Part shown: piece after piece, positions 55,660 to 64,000 of the stretch
How positions within the stretch are numbered: position 1 is the first letter of the stretch
Layout: the number at the start of each line of letters is the position of its first letter
NCBI GenBank assembly: GCA_050084515.1
Contig: CM114273.1
Span: 32,612,001 to 32,676,000, forward strand
From: Blasia pusilla
Lineage: Eukaryota > Marchantiophyta > Marchantiopsida > Blasiales
Length of the DNA: 64,000 nt
Direction: 5' to 3'
Notes under the pieces: model-generated
Databases searched by the model: none
What the model was told of the DNA's origin: nothing
What the model saw: the letters and a program-made list of their open reading frames with translations, nothing else
Position numbers and translations under genes: made by a program

Positions 55660-56520
55660 CTTACTAAGTCAGATGTAGAAATTTGGCATGGTTGTTGATT
55701 TACCAACAATCTTTGGAGGGTCGGATATATGTGAAGCTTTATGATGGGCAAGAAATACCGACAACCATTTCCACAAGAGTCCAGAAATAGAGCAAAGACT
55801 CCTCTAGAGTTGATTCATGCTGACCTCTATGGTAAAATGAGAACAGTGGCATCAGGTGGTTCTTCCTTCTTCTTTTTAGTTGTCGACAATTATAGTAGGA
55901 AGATGTGGGTGTATTTCCTTCGTGGTAAGGCAAGTGCTTTTGGAAAATTTAAAGTATGGCACAAGCTGGTTGAGAATGAGACAGGAAAGAAGGTACATAA
56001 GCTTCGCACCGATCGAGGAGGAGAATTCTTATCAACAGAATTCAACAAATATCTGGGGGAGCATGGAATCAAGCGATAGTTGACCATGGCACATACACCA
56101 CAAAAAAATGGAGTTGTTGAGCGTCGAAATCCTACAGTAGTGGAGATGGCAAGATGTATGATGAAAGAAAAAGGTTTGACAGAAGGATTTTGGGTTGAAG
56201 CTGTTAATACTGCCGTTTACATTCTAAATAGAAGTGCTACCAAGTCAGTGCAAGGCATGACTCCTCATCAATCATACTGAGGTAAGATACCATCAGTCCA
56301 ACATTTCAGGACTTTTGATAGTGAGTGCTTTGTACATATTCTTGAAGCATCCAAGACCAAGCTGGAGTCCAAGAACAAGAAGTGCATCTTTATGGAATAC
56401 AGTGATGAGTCTAAAGCTTATTGCCTATGGTATCCTGAGGAAAAGAAGATGCTTGTGAGTCGTGATGTGGTATTCCAGGAACAGCCTCGTCAAGTGGCGG
56501 ATATCAAGGGTCCGTCCATA
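55660..56520 (+). pseudogene. copia integrase
   Basis: KTPLELIHADLYG and FLVVDNYSRKMWV hold the first aspartate region, KLRTDRGGEF (about 56003-56032) the second, and PQKNGVVERRN (about 56098-56130) the glutamate. It continues to TPHQSY and SKAYCLWYPEEKK. TAG at 56078 and TGA at 56278 break it. The N-terminal zinc domain is damaged by the insertion at 55221-55637. Confidence 0.88.
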
Positions 56521-56769
56521 TTATCATCAAACGAAGAGATAACCCACCAGAGCACACCACCAATGTTTACACCATATCATCAAGAAGAAGAATTTGGTGA
56601 TGATTACAAAGAGCAGCTTGCTCTTCCACTACGGTCATCATATCCTAAGGGGATAAAGCAGCTCTTGGATGGTAAAGATCCACCAGCAACTGATGAAATT
56701 GTTACACATCCAAGGAGATCCAAGAGACTAGAGGAGCAAAATAGAGCTTCCGCACATCTCGTCAACATG

Positions 56770-57530
56770 GCCTTGATGACAGAGGTCTTGAAGGTGGAAG
56801 AGCCATCATGCTTGGATGAGGCCCTTGCTCATCCTCAATGGAGAGAGGCCATGCAGATGGAGATGGACGCTATTCAGAGTAATGAAACTTGGACTTTGGT
56901 TGAGAAGCCAAAGGACAGGAAGATAATATGCACCAAGTGGGTGTACAAGACCAAGTACAAGTCGGACGGTACATTGGATAAATTCAAAGGGAGGTTGGTT
57001 GCACAAGGATGCTCACAAATCAAAGGTTTTGACTTCTATGAGACTTTTGCTCCTACTGCAAGGATCACAACCATTCGAATTGTTCTAGCGGTTGCAGGAA
57101 CAAGACGTTGGTCTGTATACCAATACGATGTGAAGTCTGCTTTTCTGAATGGGAGTATCAAGGAGGAGGTGTATATATATCTCAACCACTAGGTTTTGAG
57201 ACACCCGGATCTGAATAGAAAGTGTGTTTACTTCATCGAGCATTGTATGGGTTGAAGCAAGGCCCAAGGGTATGGTATCAACGAATAGATACATTCTTCC
57301 GAGAGAAGGGTCTCATCAAGAGTCCGTTAGAAGCAATTTTTTATGTGTTTTGCGAAGATGGGATGTATATGTTGATAGTCCTGTATGTGGATAATTTGAT
57401 CATCACAAGAGACCATAGTAAGAAAATAGAGGAAATGAAGGGAGTGTTGAAATCTGAGTTTGAAATGTCAGATTTAGATCTTTTGCACTACTTTATAGGG
57501 CTGGAGATTTGGCAATAGTTAGATTCTATT
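56770..57530 (+). pseudogene. copia reverse transcriptase
   Basis: EALAHPQWREAMQMEMDAI, then KWVYKTKYKSDGTLDKFKGR, YDVKSAFLNGSI (motif A), a frameshift/TAG at about 57190, ALYGLKQGPRVWYQ (motif B) and YVDNLI near 57386-57403. The second catalytic aspartate is asparagine (usual YVDD), a loss-of-function change. Confidence 0.9.
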
Positions 57531-57990
57531 TTCCTCTCTCAGCAAAAGTATGCTAGAGAAATCTTGAAGGCATTCGGGATGACCGAGTGTAAGGCAGTGG
57601 TCTCACCAATGGAGGTAGAGTTGAAACTCTCGATGGAGGATGTTTCACCATTTGTAGATGAAAAGTTGTAGAGAAAGCTTGTAGGCAATTTGATATTTTT
57701 GTGTAACACTAGATCAAACATTAGCTTCGTTGTGGGAGTGTTGAGTAGGTTCTCAACTAAGCCTTGTGAGAACCATTGGAAGGTAGGGATGCGTGTGTTG
57801 AAGTACATCAAAGGCAGTATCGAGTACGGCATCATCTATGGAGCAGGGACAAAAATGACAGCTTTTTATGACTTGAATTGGGCAAGAGATTCAGATTCTC
57901 GAAGATCAATTCCGGGTTATTGCTTCTTGGTAGGATCAGGTGTGGTGTCATGGGTCAGCAAGAAGCGACCTATAATGGCTCTTTCTTCTA
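57531..57990 (+). pseudogene. copia RNase H, 5' part
   Basis: YAREILKAFGM, then FYDLNWARDSDSRRSIPGYC (first aspartate region) and SWVSKKRPIMALSS, where copy 3 is inserted. The frame resumes at 61482 with IEAQYKAACYASCE. Confidence 0.85.
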
Positions 57991-58465
57991 TGTCGTGCGA
58001 ATCCACATCGTCATACAACATACATCGTTGACATACCATACTCACATATAAACATAACATAGACGAGAGCATCCACAAACACAAGTGTACCACAACTTGA
58101 AATCCGTGAAAGACCTACTATCATAAAACACGTATAGAATCACATAAAATCAAGCCAAACCCACTCCACGATGGGAGAATCCAGGTCGAAGCTTGCAGGA
58201 ACCACCATAGCCAAGAGCTCTACTCACTACCAAGGCTAACTCCCAACGTAACAGGCTCAACTCAAAGAACTAACAGTTCTTTGAGTGCACTCCACACTAT
58301 ATCCTCCAACCTAAGAGCGGGCCCTACTGGAAAAGTCACCCTTAACTGAGCAACCCCCAACCCTATGTATGAAACCGCATCTCGACCTAGACACTACGGC
58401 CCTACATAAGGTATGGCCTCTACTAGCACACTATACTCTATGACATAATCCGTATGGTCATGACA
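57991..58465 (-). repeat. Terminal unit B2-A' (copy 3)
   Basis: B2 (58102-58465, 364 bp) matches B1 closely over the same 364 bp. A' (57991-58101) repeats A and ends at the TCTA target site. Confidence 0.9.
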
Positions 58466-58467
58466 GT

Positions 58468-58584
58468 TGTCGTGCAAATCCACATCGTCATACAACATAT
58501 GTCGCTGACATACCATACTCACATACATACATAACATAGACGAGATCATCCACAAACACAAGTGTACCACAACTCGCCCCCCTA
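58468..58584 (-). repeat. Repeat A and polypurine tract (copy 3)
   Basis: A is 58468-58572, nearly identical to A' (shared CACAAGTGTACCACAACT as written on +). It is preceded on the minus strand by TAGGGGGGCGAG (58584-58573). Two bases (AC on minus, 58467-58466) separate A from the TGTCATGACC start of B2. Confidence 0.9.
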
Positions 58585-58746
58585 ACTGGCGGTTAGGTCC
58601 CTCTAACTCCGAGCTAGCCCTATACATCTACTATATGCTATACACCTTCTTGGGTGCACGAATCAGAAGGCCGGGTGCTAGGTTGCCCCATCGTTAGTTG
58701 CCTATCTGTAATCCATATCATGCAAAGATCAAGTCGTCTACCTTTC

Positions 58747-59073
58747 CTAAGTACATTGAGGACAAACCCACCTTCCAGTTGGAACAACATCCATACGTGG
58801 AGTCAAACACATCATGTGCCAACCCCTAGAACACCGATCACACACCAACATACGGGCTGCGTTACCAGCAGACCCACACAACATGCACCTCAAGCTAGCA
58901 CGTATCATGGCTAAGCTTGGGTCAACACTACCATCCACATTTGGAAGATGACATGGCGTAAAATTACACACATGGTCCTTCCAAAAAACTCCATCATGAC
59001 CCTCCAACATGAGAACTCCAGAAGCTAACACCTCGCGCACTCGTAAAATAGTGCAGCCTGCCGTCACATCCAA
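58747..59073 (-). CDS. PHD-type zinc finger tail (copy 3)
   Basis: A 108-codon open stretch with DVTAGCTILRV, GHDGVFWKDHVCN, then CMLC, CDRC, WHMMC and CPQC before the stop. All eight C4HC3 ligands are intact, unlike copy 1. The gag fragment overlaps its start in another frame. It is the least damaged PHD in the window. Confidence 0.75.
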   Translation of the reverse strand: MDVTAGCTILRVREVLASGVLMLEGHDGVFWKDHVCNFTPCHLPNVDGSVDPSLAMIRASLRCMLCGSAGNAARMLVCDRCSRGWHMMCLTPRMDVVPTGRWVCPQCT

Positions 59074-59378
59074 CGTTGTCTCCGTCTCGTACTCGTACCA
59101 CTCAACATTGGGTTGGCTGGCATAGTAGGAGCACTACTACCAATACCACCATGGGTGATAGACACATAGCCTAGAGACCAATATTGTCTCCACGCCTTAA
59201 TCTCAACAACATGGTCCTTCCTAAACTCATGGTAATCATCCATGGGTGGTCCCTCCAAGTGCTGAAACAACCCCTTCCAAGCCAAGAAGGGTGTAAACAA
59301 CGTGGCATTCCGCAACATCTGCATATCACACCACGTATCAAACTCCTGCATAAAGTCCTCCAACTCAATGGTGCCCAC
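59064..59378 (-). pseudogene. gag fragment (copy 3)
   Basis: GTIELEDFMQEFDTWCDMQ, then FQHLEGPPMDDYHEF, equivalent to 6740-6890 in copy 2. It ends shortly before the PHD region, across the deletion junction that removed about 7 kb of pol compared with copy 2. Confidence 0.7.
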
Positions 59379-61117
59379 TGCACCCGAGTATCATCGTGGG
59401 CCCTTCATGGCCCCATATATCCCGTCCATGTCCCAAATCAATGGAGCTACAACACTCGATAACAACGTAGAAGACTCGGTGTTTGGAATACCCTCGTCCT
59501 CCTCTTCATCAACCATGGAAGTGGAAAAGGTAGCCGATACCTCAATCCACTCTGTGTGAAACCACCACTGTCCGCACCACGGTCCCCAACCAGACCACCA
59601 AACAGCTCCGTGATGACCAACACCGATGCTGCACCACCACCAAATTACCACCACTAAGTAACCAAGTGATGTCGATGTCTCTGTACTATTCTAGCTCTAC
59701 TAGCTATGGGTATAGGCAACCTAACCTGTCATCACCACAAGAAGCCTCCCACGGTCTACTGGTCATCACTCCAGCCTCACTACCGGTAGCACACAGGAGT
59801 AACATTATTTTGGAAATCAGCGTCAACCCTAACAATGGGTGCACAAGCAAGAAGCAACGATGGAGGGGATCCAAACATAGGAAGTCCAACGACAACCCTC
59901 CAATCGCAAATGGAAATCAAGATAACACAATCCATCAAACGTGGCGCCCCCTGAATCCACAGAACCCACCACACAATTCTAACGCTATAGCTACTCCGCC
60001 GCGGGTCGATGACATGCTAGTCGGACTCGCAGCACCTAAAAATATCACCTGCATGGAGAGGCTACACTGTACTATGCGCTAGAGATCCATCAACCAAAAA
60101 CCTGAGAAGCGCCTAACACATCTCCGAACAGCACCAAATGAGCTACACCAATGTGTACACTAACATAGTTAAGAACTCAGCAGTTAAGCGTCTTCCAGGC
60201 AGAATAGCCCAAAGATGGGTGACCAGTTATGCAACACTCAAATCATAAATCCTGCAAAAACTACCTCACGCCCAAGCAAGCAAGGTTGCTTGCTTGCTCC
60301 TTGCTCCTTACTCCGCCTCTCACGCCCACTCGCCCCGAGCTACCACGAGTTGCCTCGAAGCCTCGAAATGCTCGAGACATGCCCCTATTGCCCCGTTTGC
60401 CATGCTTCGCTATGGAGAGAGGCCCAACCAGGGTGCCATCGATGGGATAGGCGTCTCCAACAAAGGATGAGTCACCAACCAACCAACCCCTTCGATTTGC
60501 TGTCCACCATAGCTAGTCCACAAAATTTTGATCAACAATTACTCCACAAATCCTCAACCAAAATGGAATCTATTTTGACCAGAATTTAATTGACCACCAT
60601 AGCTATCTCTCCACAAAAAATCAGCTACAACCGAGCTTTGCACTCTGAGCTAAAAATCAGACAAACTTGTTGTCCATACACCTCCAGAATCGCAAATCCG
60701 ACAGCGCTTCCGCCCAGATTCATGCACGCAGAAATCCGCAATGCTCCACACACTCAAGCGGATAGCTTCATATGAGATCACAATACAAGTACCAATAGGA
60801 AGCTCTTACCCAATCTGGATGAACTTCAACAGATCTTCCGCACTCCAAACTCTCCACATCAGAAAACCGTCGAACACGAACCAGAATCTTCAATCCTTGA
60901 TAACTTCCAACTCCCTTGACGAAATATGGCGATCTAAAGCGTGTTGGAAAGCTCTCAGCAAGGCGCTTCTTTTCCAACCAACCACACACCAGATTCCAAA
61001 CTCCAACATAGGCCACAAGCCACAAACATCCACGGCTGAGTACACAATCAGCCCTAACCAGATCCAATTGATCCACAATCGAAGCTACCATCGATCTACT
61101 CTAGTTCTTTGAGTGAC
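59379..61117 (-). other. Leader of copy 3
   Basis: About 1.7 kb between B1 and gag. Open stretches in both directions are short and unsupported. No TGG-type tRNA primer site abuts B1. Confidence 0.45.
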
Positions 61118-61481
61118 ATCCGTGAAAGACCTACTATCATAAAACACGTATAGAATCACATACAATCGAGCCAAACCCACTCCACGATGGGAGAATCCAG
61201 GTCGAAGCTTGCAGGAACTACCATAGCCAAGAGCTCTACTCACTACCAAGGCTAACTCCCAACGCAACAGGCTCAACTCAAAGAACTAACTGTTCTTTGA
61301 GTGCACTCCACACTATATCCTCCAACCTTAGAGCGGGCCCTATTGGAAAAGTCACCCTCAACTGAGTAACCCCCAACCCTATGTATGAAAACGCATCTCG
61401 ACCTAGACACTACGGCCCTACATAAGGTATGGCCTATACTAGCACACTATACTCTACGACATAATCCGTATGGTCATGACA
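61118..61481 (-). repeat. 5' terminal repeat B1 without A' (copy 3)
   Basis: 364 bp. On the minus strand it starts TGTCATGACCATACGG and ends CTTTCACGGAT, where sequence diverges from the 3' copy: GTCACTCAAAG here, TTCAAGTTGTGG (start of A') there. It includes the hairpin CTCAAAGAAC/GTTCTTTGAG (61275-61300). Confidence 0.9.
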
Positions 61482-61916
61482 TCTATCGAGGCACAGTACA
61501 AGGCGGCTTGCTATGCTTCTTGTGAAGTAGTATGGTTGAGATGGATATTGGAGGACATAGGAGAAGCACCAGAAAGTGTTATTGTAATGTGGTGTGACAA
61601 TCAGAGTTCCATTGCCATAGCACATAATCCTGTGTTTCATATTCGTTTGAAGCACATAGAGATCCATTATTATTTTGTTCGTGAATTGATCGAGAGAGAG
61701 GTTTTGAAGTTAGTCTATTGTCCAATAGAGGATAACCGTGCAGACATCTTCAGGAAAGCTTTGAGCGGAGATCAGCTTAGTCTATTGTCCAATAGAGGAT
61801 AATCGTGCAGACATCTTCACGAAAGCTTTGAGCGGAGATCAGCTTCATCGACATCTGAAGGGTCTTGGCATAGGTCCAAGACAGTAGTCCACATAAGAGT
61901 GGATATTGAGGGAGGG
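61482..61916 (+). pseudogene. copia RNase H, 3' part, and polypurine tract
   Basis: IEAQYKAACYASCEVVWLRW, VMWCDNQSSIAIAHNPVFH and HYYFVRELIE give the rest of RNase H. A tandem duplication of about 67 bp (61710-61776 and 61777-61843) shifts the frame. The PPT is TTGAGGGAGGG at 61906-61916. Confidence 0.85.
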
Positions 61917-62337
61917 TCTTGTATTCTCAACATCCACTTCTCTCAGCACCATTAATCTCATCAGCCTCCTTGTATGAGAAGAAGCCTAGATTGATGGTTC
62001 CGACTTAGACGTCAGAGGAGTCATAGTAATATGACGTAGGTGGTTTCATGAATAGCGTTACTAGGATTATCCAACCCTATATTGCATGAGGGTGCGGGGA
62101 ATCTTGATGAAATATTTTTCTATTAATAGAAACGAAGAAAAATAGGCTAAAAATCCTAGTTTTCCGAGTAGTGAAATAGTGAAGAGCGGCAGCGGTAGCA
62201 CAATCTTGTATGTCGAGTTATCTCCATGTTCAAGTTCCATCGAAGCTCTTCTGTGAGTGCACGGACGGACTAGGCCACTTTGTATATCTAAGTTTTGTAA
62301 AGATTTCAGTGATTTTGTCGCTTTCTATTTTCTCACA
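61917..62337 (+). repeat. copia 3' LTR
   Basis: 421 bp, starting TCTTGTATTCTC (TG changed to TC) and ending TTTTCTCACA. Colinear with the 5' LTR. Confidence 0.95.
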
Positions 62338-62342
62338 AAAAT

Positions 62343-62550
62343 AAGATGGAGGATCTCCATTGTATATGCTTGTAGAACTTCCAAAGATTTCCTCCAATGT
62401 CATGTACAAACAATCTTTCACTACTCGGATTGTATGGAAGATTCTCTTGGGATTGATGGCCACAATCGTAGCTCTTATAGTAGAAGTGGAAGATCCATTC
62501 TCTAGATACACTACATCACCAATGTACATTTTTATTACTTTTGGACCAAG
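62343..62550 (-). pseudogene. N-terminal piece of an unidentified ORF split by copia
   Basis: On the minus strand from about 62550 the frame reads LGPKVIKMYIGDVVYLENG, then NPKRIFHTIRVVKDCLYMTL and YNGDPPSYF. It runs into the target site AAAAT and continues without a frame change in 53339-53420. About 105 codons are joined in total. A TGA lies just upstream, so this is an exon, a fragment or an old transposon ORF. The family is not recognised. Confidence 0.5.
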
Positions 62551-64000
62551 TGTGCATGTTCAAATCGAAGCATCGGAGTACATGCATCTTAGCCTTTAAG
62601 ATTTAAATTTTAAGTTAATGATACTCTCATAGTAGAGCACGTAAGTGATCATAACCATGTGAATCATAGTTTGGTACAGTTTTAAATTTCATCGCATAAT
62701 CGAGAACTAAGAAAAACTTAAGAAAACTTTATTTGTAGTGGTCTATAATATATCCAAATTAGCAACTTAAGTTCAAGATACTATCATCTAACTTAACGTA
62801 ATTTCTAGTTCAAGTAGTTGAGAGTCCGATGATAACAACAGAGGTCGGAACATCCATTGGGATAAATCATGGTCATCTGAATTTTGATTTGGATTATCAA
62901 AAGCAATGTTACTAGCTCCTTTTAACATTTGGAATTTCAGTTCCAAATTGCCCTAAGGAACATATCATACATGAGTTGAGAATTAGTTCCAATTTAAGCA
63001 ACTTAGACCCTAAGCTCCCTCCATTAAATTTGAAGATTTCTATTATAATATTGTACAAACTACCTTGGATAGCCAACCAGCTTGGGGGATCTACCAAAGA
63101 TTTGACTACCGAGCTCTAAGCTAAGCCTACATAATCATGGTTTCTCATGTTAAAAGTCATTTGGTGGAACAAGTCGTTTGACATTTCAAGTTTCAATGAT
63201 TACTTACTAGAAAAATAGAAAATTAAATACTAAACTTGAGAATGGAAAAACTTTTCCATAAACCAACTGACTCTACCAATACTAGGTATGGCTTGCCATA
63301 CACGATCGTTATTTATCTAATACTTAAACGTGGAAATGTACTTACCTCAAAGGAGAAACAACCTTCGGTGCATATTTATCTTCAAGTTGCTAAGTGTAGT
63401 AAGGATGGACTTACATCAAGAAGTACATTACCGATGAAAGTGAGGTTACATTTTAGTTGTATCTTAGTAGGAACTCAAATTCCTTGAATTCCTGTAGCAT
63501 ACTTCTTCCAGTTAAATATTTGAAAATGGAAGAATTTTCATAAAAAATATTTCAATGGATATTGAAGCCATACAATCGTCTCTAATATAACAATTACTAG
63601 TGTGGACTCTGTGATATGCAAGGGGCTACTCCCCATAAATCAAAAAATGTTTAAAGTCCTAATTTTTCCTTCAAAGTCCTAATTTTTCCTTAAAGCCTTA
63701 AAAGCAAGTACGATTAGGAGGATATTTTTATTTTCTATGAAGGCAGAAACACATTAATTTTTTAATTCACCACAAATAAAGAAATCGGTGTTTAATAAAC
63801 ATATGACTTTCATTTTACATCTATCAATCCAAAATAAAAAAAATAGTCATTCATACTTGACAAGTTTTATTAAGATTATCTTGGTAAAATTTGTATGCTC
63901 TAATTATGTACCCATTAAATTGTACTCTTGAAATGTGCACCATACATCCCTATTTACAATTCATTATTTTGAAAAAAAATTGATAAAAAATTCTAGAGGA
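62551..64000. other. AT-rich DNA to the window end
   Basis: No gene, RNA or named repeat is supported. An 83-codon ORF at 63236-63487 (+) has no domain. Confidence 0.35.

Larger units (their letters stand above)
57991..61481 (-). mobile_element. Ty3-family deletion derivative (copy 3) nested in copia
   Basis: It is flanked by TCTA (57987-57990 and 61482-61485), and removal restores the copia RNase H frame, so both ends are certain. Reading the minus strand: B1 (61481-61118), leader, a gag fragment (59378-59064), the PHD tail (59073-58747), PPT (58584-58573), A (58572-58468), AC, B2 (58465-58102) and A' (58101-57991). Protease, RT, RNase H and integrase core are missing. The left end of the insertion carries A', the right end B without A'. 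Confidence 0.9.
53421..62337 (+). mobile_element. Ty1/copia retrotransposon with 5-bp target duplication
   Basis: LTRs of 421 bp at 53421-53841 and 61917-62337. The target duplication AAAAT (53416-53420 and 62338-62342) is perfect. A PBS for initiator tRNA-Met follows the 5' LTR. Order gag - protease - integrase - RT - RNase H defines Ty1/copia. It carries a 3.5-kb nested Ty3-family derivative (57991-61481) inside RNase H. Many stops and frameshifts make it inactive. The LTRs have visibly diverged and the 3' LTR starts TC instead of TG. Confidence 0.95.

Noticed and set aside
60215-60589. 124-codon plus-strand ORF in the leader of copy 3
   Set aside because: It is antisense to the element, and overlapping ORFs in other frames are equally open.

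Overview
The window looks like nuclear DNA of a land plant. Evidence: degenerate Ty3/gypsy and Ty1/copia LTR retrotransposons, a copia primer-binding site complementary to initiator tRNA-Met (TGGTATCAGAG), long AT-rich intergenic stretches, and low-density protein-coding genes with short GT-AG introns. I cannot name the species; nothing visible separates bryophyte, lycophyte and fern with confidence. No rRNA, tRNA or CRISPR was seen.

Layout. 1-4185: 3' part of a Ty3/gypsy element (copy 1). 4621-15542: a nearly full relative (copy 2), interrupted at 8701-9981 by a solo LTR of a second family (here called X). 15901-18103: a truncated X LTR with another X LTR nested inside it. 18104-24415: AT-rich DNA with one degenerate coding-like tract. 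24416-34740: a GC-richer genic island on the minus strand, with a complete 215-residue gene and a very large gene of roughly 2,200 residues, neither recognised. 34741-38100: AT-rich. 38101-40640: a second GC-rich island with a perfect 21-bp hairpin but no convincing gene. 42178-42815: solo terminal repeat of the copy-1 family. 45197-46456: another X LTR. 47563-48298: 3' end of a Ty3 relative (copy 4), abutting a minus-strand relative (copy 5, to about 52239). 52620-53338: inverted copia fragment. 53421-62337: copia element with a 5-bp AAAAT duplication, carrying a nested deletion derivative of the Ty3 family (copy 3, 57991-61481).

The most interesting result is the organisation of the Ty3 family. 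Four 3' ends (copies 1, 2, 3, 4) read PPT - A - two bases - B - A', where A and A' are copies of the same 100-140 bp. The 5' ends of copies 2, 3 and 5 carry B without A. The integrated form is thus B - internal - A-B-A'. This split-direct-repeat layout is known for tyrosine-recombinase retrotransposons of the PAT/Ngaro type, but here it occurs with a DDE-type Ty3 integrase and short target duplications. The same polyproteins end in a PHD-type zinc finger (C4HC3), present in three copies.

All transposon polyproteins here are broken, mostly by TAG/TGA codons that look like C-to-T decay, so none is active. The living genes appear to be the minus-strand pair at 24-33 kb.
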